A stretch of DNA of 64,000 bases, taken from the NCBI RefSeq assembly GCF_036711975.1, contig NC_091972.1, forward strand, positions 7,755,001 through 7,819,000, in the 5' to 3' direction. Source of the stretch: Onthophagus taurus (taxonomy: Eukaryota > Arthropoda > Insecta > Coleoptera > Scarabaeidae). The notes beneath the pieces are model-generated. The model was not told the origin of the DNA, did no database searches, and was given only the letters and a program-made list of their open reading frames with translations. Positions within the stretch are counted from its first letter, which is position 1; the number at the start of each line of letters is the position of its first letter. A program made the translations under genes and the position numbers. Shown here piece by piece: positions 12,501 to 26,760 of this stretch.

Positions 12501-15500
12501 CGGGGTGGAAAAACAAACGGACGGAAAAGGAAAAAAAGAACTTGTTCGGGGCCGACATAACTGATCTACCACCACGCGAGTTGAAAAATGAAAGTAGCCG
12601 AAGGTCGGACAATCGATATATGAACGCGACCAATTCGCACCCTCTCTATATTTCCGGTCGTTAACACACCACATTTCAACTTCATGCACTTAAATCACAA
12701 ATAAAAACTTAATTAAATCAAAAAATTATGTTATTAAATTGTACTTAAATTATTTTTTATAAATGAGATAAAAATAATGATAATTACATATCAATTTATG
12801 TCATTAATTTTTAACGACTTTTCTAATTGGATTATTTTTTTTTGTGTAATCTGGAACAAAGCATAACATTTTATGATCTCATTGTACTGCAGCGACCTTT
12901 AAATATTTTATGAGAGAAGTGCATCATTAGGTTTCGGTGTTGGTGCAGAGGCGTCGGCGTCGCGATGCTACTGTTGGGGAAAGCTTTGGTCGGTGGGAAC
13001 CCCGTGATACATTTAAATAGTAAATAAACTAATAAATGTAATACAGTGCGAGTAGAGTTCTCGTAGTAGTCGCGGTGGTCGCTGTAGTGTTGAGGTCAAC
13101 TAGTTCGCGGCCGCGTCGTATTTCAAGCGATTTTCACAACGTCTCGGAACACGTTCCCTAATTATTCATGGTCGGCGTTAAACGCCCTCCCCCACCCATC
13201 CCTTTCACACGAAACCTGGAAATTTAATGGTCCAACCCGGCACACTTTCAAATTGTTTTCTTTCATATAAGAGGATTTTAACCTCAACCCACATTTTAAC
13301 TAATTAACGTGTGTAGATTTTGATTTTATTAAAAAAGCTTTTTAGGGTTAAATTGAAAGGGTTATAAGTAATTAATATTAGCGCCATAGATAACGTGTCC
13401 AAGACATAATCTAATCGACCCCATTTAGTATCTTTTCCACTACGACCCATCGGTTTCTCAGGGGTCCCTTTAATGTGCTCGGATTCCTTTGAACTACTAG
13501 TAGAGCTGTTAAAAGCATTGGACCTTAGCTTAGTAACGCAGAATTTACCAACTTTAATTAACGGCGCCTCTTAACGATTTAAATTTGATTTAATCAAAAA
13601 GAATGTTAAAGAAATTAAAATTAATTGTAAACTTTTTTTACTGAAATTGCAATGAAATTTTCTTGTGCAGCACCTGAAACAATAGCAACGTCGGAGTAAA
13701 AACGAGTTTCGAGACTTCTCTGTTGTTATTCTAATTCGTTGCAGCGGTAAAATTTCGAAATAAGCGAAACGCGGAATTTTCCTCCCCATGCAATCATGAG
13801 CTTTTACGTTTATTAAAGAAACACAGACCGCCACGTTCTCTCAACGGCGGTGGCGGAGGTTCGGGGTAATTTCCTTTCCTGCGGGGCTGCAGGCTATTAA
13901 CGTCCTTGGAATAACGTCGTTTGGGGAAAGAGGAAGGAGTTTGCTACGAGATTTCTGCGCTTGCGTAACCACCCCGAGAAATTCTTCGCGAAAATTCTTA
14001 ACTTTGGAGTATTGACTCAAGAGTGCTTTTAAACTTTGGAGATTAGATATCTTTTTATGTAAAATGTAATGAAATCATTTTGAATTTTAGGTGAGATATA
14101 TTTGTTATTTGATTTAGTTGGTAATTTGTTAAATACGGTTTTGAATAAGTAGAGGAATGAGTATACAAGATGGCGTCCGGGCGCGGTCCCTTGCGATATC
14201 GGCTTACTGCTGGCAATAAGATTTGCCCGTACAGCACCGGTCATTAATATACATGAGCTTAGAGGATGCCGTCGAGTTTAGGAGGCCGTGTTCAGATTAT
14301 GGTCCCGGTTCACCTACACCCCCTACCCTTCTCCAACCCGGTTTTCCTTCCTTCCTTCGGAAACCCCCGAAACTACCCACACCCAACATTCTCTTCACTC
14401 CTCTTCCTCTTCTTGCTCCTCCTCCACGTCTACCACTTCCACCCCTTTCCTTCCCTTCAACCAACGTTCTACCGACGCCGACGCCGCCGACGGCGTCGTC
14501 GTTTGTATATTAATGCGCCCCTGCGGTGGCCAAAACTTTCGCAATCCCGTAAATTTCTTATAGTGAGTCATGACCAACCGGAAGAAGTTAACAAAACGTT
14601 TTCTTTTTTGCATTTGAAAAATAAATTAATCCTAAGACAATCTTTATGCAATCATTGGTTATGCGGTTTAAACTATTGGGCGATCCGGATCGCATATATA
14701 TACATACATATATATATGCAAGCTTCATAGACAGGTCGGAGTAATCCATTTCTCTGGAGAACAATGCTTTATTACACAATAACCCTCCTGTGAAATTAAG
14801 CCTTTTATGTTCCGATATATTCATTACTCATCTGTGGCGCTACACCTTGGCCGTATCTTCCGTTCCGAAACTAATAGAGGGATGATTTACTTCCCGCAGC
14901 AACAGCCGCCGCCCCTTCGATGCTCAACACCGCGCCATGCCACCGTGTGCTTTCGTATTAAATTCGGAAACTGCGCTTAAACCCGACGAAAATAAACCAA
15001 TTACCACTTCTAATCTTCTTAGCACCAACGCACGTTCAAACGGAATATCAGATAATATTAGCTGAAATCTCACTCGACATCGTCACATTTTAGTCTCTCT
15101 AATCTCAAAACGATATTAATATAACGTTAGACATCACCGAAAATGTCGAGGTGTTACGAGGTGAAATTCAAAATGAAACTGATTTTAAGTACGAGAATAA
15201 AACTGAATTCGGTTTTATTTCTAGTTTTCAAACGAAACCCGTTTAATGGATGTAGAGGCGAGTTTGTATACGTTTATTAGCTTTGTTTGATATGCAAATT
15301 GCCTTAACTGTTCCTGGTCATCTCAACGACGACGTTCTTTCCCACTGGACCAGGATTCTGTTCCTCTCACGAGGTCGTTCCGGATCAAAGGTCAGCCGAT
15401 GGTCAGTGCGACGTCGTCGTCTCTCGTTACTTTATACAGATAGGTCTCACGACGACGATGGGGTGAAAGTCTCCGAACGCACCTTGGTACGAAAGGGTGA

Positions 15501-18500
15501 ATAATTAATTTTACGAAGGGGATCGAAAAACAAGTTTAAAAAGTTTTCTTTGTACGTGTAAGAAAATTTTATTACCTAAAAAGTTATTAAAACCGAAACG
15601 ATAATTTATTAAAGTCACATTTCACGACAACAAATAGTCAGACGTAACTGGAACTCAAACTTTCCCGACGACACGACCACATTAGGGTTCTCCATTTGTT
15701 TTGTTTTCCCTCGGTTTCTCTCTGTTCTCTCTCGCGTGTTATGAAGAATATTTGCGAAGTACCCAAATGCGACTTGGTCCCTTTTCTGACCTCACTGCCC
15801 TCACGCGTTCCTGATGCCGCTTCCTCCACATCCTTCTAATCAACTGTCACGTATGACGGCCATATGAACCCAAACCACCAAAACGACGGTGTGCAGTTAT
15901 TAATGAAGGTTAGAAACTCCTTTAATTAATTTCAGACAATTACTAAGCCCCAAATATTAATCAATAACCAACATAACACATTTCTCACGTTTCCAAAAAT
16001 GTTAATTTAAAAAAGAAATAAGCTTACACATTAAAATTAAATCAAAGTCAATTATATAACAGTAGAAACCTCGTTATGGATGGCGTTAGATGACATTGTC
16101 AGAGATAGCTATTTAACAAATTGCGCCTAATTGCGAAAATTAAATTGCACCAGATTTGCGAGCGACACCGTCAAGCGTCGCAACGGTCGATTTATACTGT
16201 GAGATGGAGTTGGAGGCGACGTTTAAAAACACTTAATGAGAGATGAAGCACTTGGAAAATGAAAACGGAAAACTTTTAGACGTCGGTTTCGTTCGCTTTA
16301 CGTTCGTTGGTTAATATCCAGCACGTTGATAAGCGGCATTCAACCGGTACGTAACTTTTAATTCAATCATCGCGACGCCAACGACGCCTATGAAACCGAA
16401 CAAACTGATGAAACCGATGAAACTGTGGCCGCTGAGTTCACGAACGAAGCTGACGTCAACAAAAAGTTTTTGTTAGTAAATGTTATCTTTAAAATGTTCG
16501 AATAAAAAGATGAAATCAAATCAATTTAGGTAATCAATAAGATATAGTTGCTTGGTGACCAAGAATGTAATTATGATATGAAACGTCTAATATGGTAATT
16601 TATGCTCTAGAGAATTCTCTATTACAATATCAAAGGTATTTCATCTACGACTGTACCTACAAGGCTCGGTTAAATTGTAGTCAGAAACCTTAATATATTC
16701 CAAAGTCTATGTTCAATTATTTAGGAATTTGATAACAAATATGTGTCCGAACTGCGATAGTTCACCTGTAATAATATTAATCAAAAACTATAAAAATGTA
16801 ATTATTTTAATTGTCATCACACAGAAATTAGAAAATTCATTTAATTATTCAAGCAATTAAACCAACATAAAATAGTGACCGACGTGTAACAACGTTTACC
16901 TCCCAATGGAACTGATTCAAGAGGGTTGAAACCAAACTAAACCAAAAGGAAAAGAGAAACGACGAACACTCAGGACCAAGCCGGAGGTTTTGGTAGTAGT
17001 AGGAGAAATTCATCCATTCGGTCGGAACTTCGCCAAAGTTCTTGTATTGTGCGGCGGGCAACGGGGGGTTTTAGAAGGGTCGGGTGGGAGTTTAAGGGAG
17101 GGTGCGGTGATGGTGGTGTGGGGTTGGGGTCACCCGTTAGGTTGGGATAAGTGTGCTATGGCCGCTGACATGGGTAAGGGCGGCTCCTGATCTGTATTGA
17201 TCCCAGTCCCAGGATGTAAGATGCATCCCTTACATCCCCCAGTCTGTACGACCGCCCAAAACGTTACCCTTGCAGGAGTAGAGAAATTCGAAATCCACAT
17301 AGAATTACATTTCATCAAACCCACCGAGAGATAAACGTAGATATTCAACGTTTACGAAAGAAATTCAGTTATAAGATGTTGTAATTTCATTAAGCGAGAA
17401 GTCCTTTGTTTGAGAGGGGAGATGACTAGGAGTTTCATTGTTCTTTGCTAAATTAATTTAGGGTTGAAGCGGGGGGTGTTTTAATTGAAATGGAAATTGG
17501 GGAAAATTGTAATTTTGATTGTAAATTTAACATTTTTTAATAATTTTTTTATTTAATTCAATGATATGGAATTAATAAATAATAATGTTAGTCGATAGAG
17601 CCATAAAAATGTAACTGTTAAGTAAGAAACCAAGAAATGATTGACAAGAAAAACTTATGTATAGCTCATTTGAACTAATTAAAACAGTATTACGTATGTT
17701 TTGAAGATCTTAGAAAATGGTCAACAAAGGAGAAAGAAGCGTTTTGCTGTTCCAATGATATGGAAAGAACCGAGTAATCACAGTAAAAATGGTTACTATT
17801 GTGGCGTAATATATTGATTATATTGAAAAATAAGAAAGTACATGAAGACCATAATACAGTCCTTCTACCCCTCAAGTAAACGTTTTGGTAAATGTTATCC
17901 TGATATACTGATGCAGATATTTAGAATAGAAAAGCTGCAAAGCTAGAAAATCTTTGTCGCCTAGAAAGAGGAACTTTCTATGCAAAAACCTGACGAGGTT
18001 TTATGAAGGCTTTAGCCAAAAATGGACATGTATATCTTCTATATCCTCTTCAGATCCCAGGTCCATTTTAATTGACACTTTGTTTTTATACCATTATAAT
18101 GTTAAATTATTGTTCTATGCTTTGGGAAATATATTTTTTTTTAAATTTCAAAAAATTTATTTAAGCTACTTGACCTCTGTGAAACCGTTGGTAAAAATTT
18201 CAAAACATTCTGTCGAAGGGTTTTTTGTGGGATCTGAAGAGGATATTCCAATTTTGAATCCTAAATGCTAATAACTGAGAGAAAGACTGAATATGATACC
18301 CATTCCAGCAGAAATAAAAATTTCTATTGAATTTTAAAAGTTTTGTCATTTCTGCTAATATACTTTCAACATCATCTTGCTAACTTTTCGTTTTAAATCA
18401 TATTCCAACTAATTGGTTTATTAAAAATGTCAAATATAGTCATAACGGTATAATTGCTATGAAATGTGATAAACTTGATAGAGGATGACGCAGGTTATGC

Positions 18501-19680
18501 TGTATAAGTACATAATAGGAATGTGTCGAAAATTTGCAGTTACAGTCCTCCTACTTCTCCATACATAACATTTCGCTCAAAATATAATTACAAACTTCCA
18601 TAATAACCATCTATAGGTTGAGGAAAACTTTGTAGCAGTATTTGACTATCGTTTTCGATATTCATTAACTATCATAATATCGGAACTTTTGTTACTTGTG
18701 ATACCGGTATGTATATCTCCAAAGACATGTATAGAAAACAAAACCTCTTAAAGACATATTTAGTGATCACGCAGCAAAATGAATGTATGGTTGAAATGAA
18801 AAGTAGCAATTTATAAAAATTAATTTAACCACAAATTGCAGATATTATAAATTGTTACAATAATGTAAACACTTTTGCTAACTTTTATCGGCAAAATCAA
18901 CGCAAGTTTAAAATAAAAGCAGTTCACAGGAAGTTTTTAAATTATAAGTACTGAGGTGCAGTATCTACTCACTTTTCTTTTTACTTCTCCGTCTACTTAA
19001 TTTTTACTTTTTATTTTCAAAAATTATAAATATTTACTTGGTGTTGCTAAGTAAGAACAAACTTGAAAAGTCATCACATAAAAAGGGGGCGTATACCACG
19101 GCAAAACGCAATGCATGCTTACACTAAATAAAACGTTAATACAATTTGCAGAAGTTTTCGCCTATTTTTTAGAGATGAGATTATCAATTACGCAGATCAG
19201 TGAACTAACGCAAGGGTTGCATAAAGAACGGTGCCTTATGAAAGAGCTGGATGTTGACGAGTTTCTACAATTTGTTGACTTATTGGTATTGGCAGAAGGC
19301 CAAAAAAGACGTTCCCAAGCTATAGGTTATGATGATGCTAAACCACGAAGAAAAAAGATTTAGACAAACCACAAAATGCATAGATGGCACACCGAAAAAC
19401 AAACACTATATATCATTGACTTTGAGATTCCAAGAAGAGTTCTTCAATCGGCAAATAGAAGTGAAGGTGAACTTATACGTATTGACCCTGATCTTGAATC
19501 TCTACGAGGACGGAGATCCAATGACCATAACCTTAACGTTAAAAAAACATTCAAAGTCAAGATTATACCACGTAATCAATCGAAAATTATAAGTTAAAAT
19601 CTAAAACATTAATTGCGGTAAATAACATTGAAATCCCTTAGACAGCTAAGATCAAAATTCAGTTACTCTTGACGGCGCGT
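9586..19680. other. Gene-free stretch
   Basis: No gene was supported. Open frames at 10398-10790 (minus), 17954-18271 (plus) and 19115-19597 (plus, two frames) have no domain I recognise. GC-richer islands occur at about 11880-12150, 12430-12660, 12890-13200, 13730-13990, 14150-14560, 14840-15010, 15280-15500, 15640-15860, 16140-16460 and 16980-17240. The segment 14370-14460 is pyrimidine-rich low-complexity sequence. Confidence 0.5.
10919..10949. repeat. Short telomere-like 5-mer array
   Basis: Six consecutive pentamers of the CCAAC/CTAAC type. Two match the insect telomeric repeat (TTAGG read on the other strand) and four carry a substitution. It may be an interstitial telomere-like tract or a simple repeat. 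Confidence 0.45.
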
Positions 19681-20430
19681 TTAAAAATACTTTTTTTTAC
19701 ATTGGCGATGAAGTCCTTGTGCAAAACAAGTTAAGTGTGCCACTTTTGGATAAAATGTTTGTACGGTCTGAGCTGTTTTTACCATATAGGGAGCAGCATC
19801 TGATACAAAGAGTAAAATCATGTCTCTGTTGAAAGTCTCACCCAAAACCTTCATAGAATCATCGAAAAGCCTTGCAATAACAATATAATTCGCTTTATCA
19901 AGCACGAAACAAAAATTGTTGTTTAGCGATCAACTCATCATGATCCAAAATACCAATAATGACATTTACCACATACTTTCCTGTTGCATTTGCTGTTTCG
20001 TCTATTGAAATCCATAAAAAGCGACCGTTGATGCATTTCTGTATATGGTCTATAGTATTTTTGTATAGTTTCTTATAACATATTTTGTGCGAATGGTATT
20101 TTCCCATGATACTTTGTACTCTGTGTATGATTCTAAGAACGATATTAATTTTTTGTTGCGCATTTTATATAGAGCAAATTGAACATCTTTTGATTTGTAT
20201 GTGGAACATTCAGCGAAAAAAGCCTGAGTAATTTTCTTCTCATTATTTCTTTTCTCCAGTTCTATGTATTTTAAACTTACTAGACGCTGTTTTACCGACA
20301 ATATTTTCTCGACTGACACAGATTAGTTGCACACTGTGCGAAAAAGTACCTCACCATCAATCTTGAATACCGGATATTCACGCACCTATTGAGATAATTT
20401 TCTCGACATGGACGATTTCACTTTCGGTAT
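19681..20430 (-). pseudogene. hAT-like transposase remnant (CGGBP1-like N-terminus)
   Basis: Read on the minus strand, three frames line up end to end with one domesticable hAT family of insects. The order is a short N-terminal zinc-finger-type start (the initiator reads ATA) with IDGEVLFRTVCN, an in-frame TAA, SVEKILSVKQRLVS and a coiled-coil-like EKRNNEKKITQAFF. After a frame change come FLWISIDETANATGKYV and then LLFVSDAAPYMVKTAQ with HLTCFAQGLHR. The SIDET and SDAAPYM blocks are the RNase H-fold landmarks of this family. The C-terminal third is missing. The stop, frameshifts and truncation mark a dead copy. The identity comes from remembered family motifs, not a search. Confidence 0.75.
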
Positions 20431-23078
20431 AATTCTACAATAATTTCAAATCTTCTAATCACTTAAAATCTAAATATATAGTACTTACATACGCGAGGAA
20501 TACAAGAACACCCAAGAATGTTTTACAGCAAATATATCACCCGGTAGAAGGGGGATCCACCGACCGATGACCGAATAGGGAATTACCATTGTTACCATAG
20601 TTTTCTTTACAGAACTTTAACTTTAATATTATAATTCGCCAATATGCAATATATGTTCGTATAGATAAAACAACCAAAAATATGCTCTAACAAATACGGC
20701 TCAAAATTTATAGTTTTGTCTGCAACAAATTTCTGTCTAGTCCATTTTTCTCTCGGACGTATGAAAAAAAATATATTTTTGGTTGCCCTATTCATTATCG
20801 TAAGTTATGACTGATAGAAAAGTTACACTACCAGATTTGAGTAACTTTGTGTATGAAGTCTTGGTTGACTATGCCAGAAACGAGTATTACAACAGATATA
20901 AAACATACGTTAAAAATGATATGAGCAATAAAATAGATACAAAATTAAATTAATCAGTTTAATTCATCAAAAATATTAAGATAACACCCTCTTTAAATCC
21001 AACCTCTCGTCGTAAAACCTAACGTCTACTTCTAAAACGAGCAAATTAACTACATCTCATCTCATCCAAACCCAACGTTTGGTAATGACACGCGATAAAA
21101 CTCGATAAACGCCAGTATCAATTCCTGTCGATCTCCCCCCAATGTGAAGAGATAGGTAAAACCGTCGTTTTCATTGCGAAGAAACGGGGGGATCTCCCTT
21201 CATAGACGTAGTCATTAGGAAGAGGAGGAGGCGAAGGTAACAAACCTGGATTAGAGACCTTGTCGTTATCTGCGAACCGGCGCAGTCCTGCCACTATAAA
21301 CTTTATTGAGTTAGATTAGCCATAGTTTACACACGTAACCCTTATCTCGGGGCAACCCCGTTTGCTTAAATTACGCGTCGCGCGACGCCGAGACGTGTCT
21401 CTTTGTTTTACGTTCGGTGCCTGGGCAAACCTTCGTGTTTTGCCATCCGAAAACGTTGGGAATAGTTAGTACGAGTAAGAAACGTATTCCGGAGGTATTA
21501 TGTACGGTAATGATGTAGTGTCTAAAGAAATTCGTGGACACACAAGCGTTCTCTAATATGTTTCTTATTGTCGGATTTTGTATAATGAGATTCAACTCTA
21601 GCAAAAAACTAAGTTTGTTTCAAAAAATATTAGAAATAAATCAGAGTTTTACGATGTAGTATCAATTTCAAACGAAATTATACAAATCACTGGTTTTCAT
21701 TAATGGTTTTAATTGAATAACGAACAAATATGAACGGGTATCAAGTCGATTTTGTAAATGGAACAATCTCATTTGTAATAATAAACATTATTTTTATAAT
21801 CACATCAAAACATAGACTTTATCAAAACATTTAGTGTAATAACGTAGTAATTTGAAATAATTTAAATTATTTAAGACATTTTTTTTGAAATACGAAAAAT
21901 TTTCTTTCTAAAATATAAAAGGAAGCGTTATTATTACATCTAATAACAATGACAAAGTGGAGTAAGCCCTCAACGGAATTACTGTTGTCTTGAAATAAAT
22001 GAAATCAGGAAATGAATTCCCTCGAATAAACGCACGTTCGCGCCCAGTGTCCGACCGAGGCGTTTCCTTCTCTTTCAACTGGTTATTTATCTTCCACTTT
22101 CCGGTCTCTAACTTCCGTCCTTACTTTATTTTCACTTATTGTGTCGCACTCAGTGCTAAATTAGCAAATCAAAGCTAAATAACAATGAAACTCTAACATT
22201 ATTATTACATTTTTTTACCCCTTCTTAAAGTTATAAGCTTGAACAAATTTTGTACTGTTTAAAGAGTTATTTGAGTACAACTTATTAAATAATCCCAAGT
22301 TGGTTGTCGTTACGGTTTCACGATTTCCCGTTAAGAATATCGAGTTTCTCTGGTTCAGATTAAAATCGTCCGAGAATATTTGCTTAGGACCAACATTAGC
22401 ATCTGCACGATCGTGGACGTAGACGTTCCCTGTTTGTTCTGAATTTTCTCTAACGTTTACATATTAGATCTTCCCTGTTGTTTGAGGAAGGTAATTAGCA
22501 CAGGTGAGAGGTTCTAAATCAACACGTCTTGAGAATATTAAGAACTTAACATAAACCCCATACTATTTCGTTTATTCGAAAATTTTGAACAAAGAGAATC
22601 TGTATTCTCAATATTCCCGTTACATTATTCTATTTCAGCTATAACCACCCCCTTTCCACAAGAGAATATTAGTTTCTATACAAGGTTGAAGCCGACCCGA
22701 CCGTCGTATTGATTTCCCATTGACTATTATTAGCAACCCCCGTCTAAGACCCCCGAGAGTCTCCATGCACTTATATCTCGACTGTACCGCCTCCTCTACC
22801 ACTCTCTACCAGGAGAGTCTGCTGTATTGATCAGGTTCTAAGATGGCGGTAAGAGGGACGTCTTCGGTTCCACCCCCACAAATTCCAACCCCTTCATGTT
22901 TCTCCTCATAACACCCACCTCCCTGCGATAATTAAATATATGCAAATGCAGCACGGGGACGACGACGATTTCAGGCCGACCATGTATATGGAGCAGAAGC
23001 CCCTTCGGTCATAAAATTCGTAACCGATGTATGGTGTCAGAGGGAGAAGGAAAACGTCGTCGTCGTTGCCCCAAAATC
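20431..23078. other. Gene-free stretch
   Basis: No gene was supported. GC-richer islands lie at about 21000-21460, 22030-22130 and 22680-23120. The remainder is AT-rich and unremarkable. Confidence 0.5.
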
Positions 23079-23276
23079 AAATCAACGCACCCCCTCGCGG
23101 CACCATCGAAAATTAGGTTTAACAAAACGAAAATGGAGATAAAGCTAAGAACCTCAATTTACGTTAGTTTTAACGGCGTTCTTAAAAGGCCCGGAAGCCT
23201 TTGTGGGGTTTGTTAAAACCGGGAGGATGGAAAACGGAGAAAATGAAATTGAAAATTTAATGTCAAAGAAGATTAG
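23079..23276. repeat. Segment duplicated at 23709-23820
   Basis: The stretch from the CAACGCACCCCC region through AAAACGAAAATGGAGATAAA reappears at 23714-23776. The nearby block AGAAAATGAAATTGAAAAT (about 23236-23276) reappears directly behind it at about 23780-23820. The second copy has therefore lost the roughly 100 bp between them. The two copies flank minisatellite island 1. Confidence 0.7.
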
Positions 23277-23339
23277 ATTTTTTTATTGGATATTATCAAC
23301 AAAAATCAAGTTGAAAAATTAATGCCTTTTGCCACAACT

Positions 23340-23700
23340 TAGGATAAGCTTTAGGATAAAAAATAGAAGCCTCATGGCAAAACAACTCATGCTGATAACA
23401 AGTTGATGGACCCTTTATTGCAAAATTGTCTCAGAATATGACAGTTAATGCTGCCAAGAAGTTTAATTTAGAGCTCATGCTCCCAAATGTTGACATTGAA
23501 GAATATATGTTCCTAGACACAATAGCTCATACTTTGAATTCAAATTCAATAGACTGTAGAATGTAAAATAGATGTTGACTCATACAGCCAACAAGTTAGC
23601 AGATCATAGAATTAAGAATTGATGACTCTTCGACAGCTCATGCTACCAACAAGTTTATAGACTTCAGAGTGCAAGATAGATGTTGAGATACAACTGAAAA
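23340..23700. repeat. Degenerate 57-bp minisatellite, island 1
   Basis: Repeated variants of CAGCTCATGCTGCCAACAAG followed by TAGAATGCAAAATAGATG-like sequence. The copies of GCCAACAAGTT at 23587 and ACCAACAAGTT at 23644 are 57 bp apart; neighbouring copies vary from about 53 to 58. Units are strongly diverged. Confidence 0.65.
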
Positions 23701-23820
23701 TATCAATAATAAAATCAACGCATCCCGTCGCGGCAGCATCGAAAATTATGTTTAACAAAACGAAAATGGAGATAAAAGGGAGAAAATGAAATTGAAGATT
23801 TAATGTTAAAGAAGATTACC

Positions 23821-24955
23821 TTAAAAATGAAAATCACTAACACCTACAATGTTGATTGAATTAAATTTGTAACGCAACTAAAAATATTTTGAACGAATAC
23901 GCCTTTATCCCTTCTCCTTATTTTAAAATTAAGATTAAATCCGTTGGAAATTTCCGTTGCGATCTCTGAGAGCTGCTGACCAATATTAGCATATCTTGTC
24001 CCATTAAACTTCTTCGTCTACTCTGGTCATCTAAATCCGATCCCCGAGAACAGGTTAAAGGCCTGTCTGGTCATGTCCAGTCCGGTGACAGGTTACCCCC
24101 TTGGTCCAGGGGTTGTGAAGCTGCACTCCAGTGGGAATCCCACTGACCAGTCAACCTGTGACTGTTAAACCCGATTTATCCTCATAAAATTCTTCAACGT
24201 ATTTCCAAAGAGATGTTCGTATAAAATTATTTTTTTATTTAATCGTTTTCCCCTAATATTTTTACTTAAATTTGCATTCAAAACCCGTTTAAAATCGAGA
24301 AATCAACAAAAGATATTTTCTTTTCACATATTTCATATCGAGTTACAATTACAACTAACAACATTCGATATAATAACCAAAGTTCGTTATCCGCGTGCGA
24401 ATAAGGGTTGAATTCAACGGCAATCATCGCGTTCCGACGATCCGAAATCGGGCATTGTCCGAGAGGGAACGGAACGGCACGCTAAAAATGACGGTCATTA
24501 TATGATAGCGCGCTATTAGATGCCGCCGTCGAGAACCCGGTTCCCGGTCCGTGTCTCTATCATTACCAACTGGAAACCTCAACTATGTCGTTACTTAACA
24601 AGAGTAAAGCTGAAAATGGCCGTGAGATGCAGCAGACCGTTATGTCCTTTATCTGCGTAATCTACATACACAGACACACACATACATGACCTTTGCACAC
24701 ACAGGATATTACTGGATGTAGGAACACCCCACGAAAACCCAACTCACAAAGAAGGTTTGCGGAAAATTATTTTTGGGAAAAGGGAAGACACGAAGGGTGT
24801 GAACAGCGTTATTGTTAAATAGTTTAGCAATCTATTTTCTATCCTCTTATCAACTGGATATCAACTGGAAGTATCTGGAACTTCTCTATTAATATATTAA
24901 CTTCTTTGCAATATCACTGGATTTGTATTCTGCGTCCTATAAATTGTAACATCAA
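23821..24955. other. Gene-free stretch with a GC-richer island
   Basis: No gene was supported. An island at about 23950-24180 contains the short palindrome CAGTGGGAATCCCACTG (about 24130-24146). A second island lies at about 24390-24570. Confidence 0.5.
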
Positions 24956-25600
24956 TTGTGTGTCGAGATTTCTACTCCACATCATAGAATCTGCCTTAGA
25001 AGTGCAAAATAGCCTCTTCGTACTATAAATTATGCACAACAGCTAACTGAATAGAACCCAACCTAACAAATTGGTGAGATATGAGGTGCAGAATACAACC
25101 TTCACTCAATGTAGTACCACCAATTGATGTCCTTTGATGTAACAGCTCAAACTTATGTTGATATAGACTTGCAAAATTAAAAAAAAAACACATGCAAAAA
25201 CTCTTGCTTTCAGCAAGTTAGAACACCGAAAAATGGCATACTTTATGTGCAGAATAGTAGCTTAAGATATAAAAACTCATGTTGCTAACAAGTTGGCAGA
25301 CTCTAAAATGCCTTCAATAAGTTGTAAAAACCACAGTATACAAAATTTCTGACTCTTAATATGACATTTTACGCTGTCAATAAGCAAACTGTCTTTAGGA
25401 TAAAGAATAGAAGTCTCATGATACAAGTACTCATGCTACCAGCTTTTAGTAGACCGTCGAATGCAAAATTGATGTCTTCAGATGTAATTCCTTATGCAAC
25501 CAAGAAATTGGATGAATTTAGAATAAAGGATAGATATAGTCTACGATATAGTGTCATGCATAGCCGCAGGTTTTTGAAAATACATAAATACAATTAGTCG
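24956..25600. repeat. Degenerate minisatellite, island 2
   Basis: Further diverged units of the same family as at 23.3 kb are recognisable by repeated CTCATGCTACCA, AACAAGTTGGCAGACT and GAATGCAAAAT variants. The open frame at 25361-25597 is a by-product of these repeats. Confidence 0.55.
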
Positions 25601-26059
25601 ATTATCTCGAAAACAAAACCCGAACGGAAGAAAAATGGTTTCATTTCCACTTAAAATTGGTTACATCGGGTTTTAGTTTACCCTTCTATTTTTAAACGAT
25701 CCTGGAAGAGAAAATAAAGTTCATACCACCGAATGAGGTGAGTATATTTTTCGGACAGTTTCAATTGATTACATTGTCCAAATAACAAAAGATAATAAAT
25801 GAAACATAAATGTTTACAGAGAAAAATAAATAATAATAATAATGTTGTTACCTTAACAAAATTGTGAACAAAACAATATAACAAATTTAATATTTTATTA
25901 AATTAGAAGAAAAGACACTTGTACATAATACAAGACACTTGCAAGACTTTATTCTAATATTAATTAAGTTATTCAGTAAGTTTTACTTATGACGAGCTGT
26001 GAGAAGAAATATATTCTTTAAATCCTTTAACATTTAACAAACTAACTGAAAATCCTCTA

Positions 26060-26760
26060 GTAACCGTTGGCGTTACCAATATTACATTGTTGCCAACAAA
26101 ATTTTTTCAAAACAATTTTATGGCTACTTCCATCAAAATAAAACCATTAATAACTGAAAAATTCGTATGGGTACTCTGTACAAAAACTTATGCTGCCAAC
26201 CAGTTCCTAGACCCTACAACGCAGAAACAACGCAACCTTACCGGAAGCATAGGCTGTGGTATTAACAAACATCAAGTTGAAAAATGAATAAATGCAAAAT
26301 TAATGCGTTTTGCCACGACAGCTCATGCTGCCATTAAGTTAGCAAGCTATAAGATAGAAAATAGAAGCCTCATGGTAAAAAAACTCATGCTACTAACAAC
26401 TTGACACTTTATTGCAAAATTGTCTCAGGATATGTCAATTGATACTGACTAAAGTTGACAATAATTATAATGAAGAATATATGTTCCTAGATACAACAGC
26501 TCATACTTTGAAGTCGTTGACAGATCGAAGTCAGAATTGATAACTTGACACGACAACTCATTCTATCAAGTCAATAGACTGTAGAAAACAAAATAGATGT
26601 TGACTCATACTGTCAACAAATTAGCTGATCATAAAATTCAGAATTGATGACTCTTCACACGACAGCTCATACTGCCAACAAGTTTATAAACTTAGTGCAA
26701 AATTGCTAGAAAATTGGCAGACACAAAGACCACAAAGTTGTATAACTCTATAGTGTTGCA
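26060..26760. repeat. Degenerate minisatellite, island 3
   Basis: The same family as islands 1 and 2. It includes a longer block shared with 23360-23470: AGCCTCATGG, then CTCATGCT, then TTTATTGCAAAATTGTCTCA. The copy is diverged and interrupted. Confidence 0.6.

Noticed and set aside
14223-14730. Overlapping open frames on both strands
   Set aside because: They come from pyrimidine-rich and CG-trinucleotide low-complexity sequence; no domain or splice structure.
19115-19597. Plus-strand open frames next to the hAT remnant
   Set aside because: Two frames could be read as one broken protein, but I recognise no family. They may be part of a degenerate transposon; not enough to annotate as a gene.
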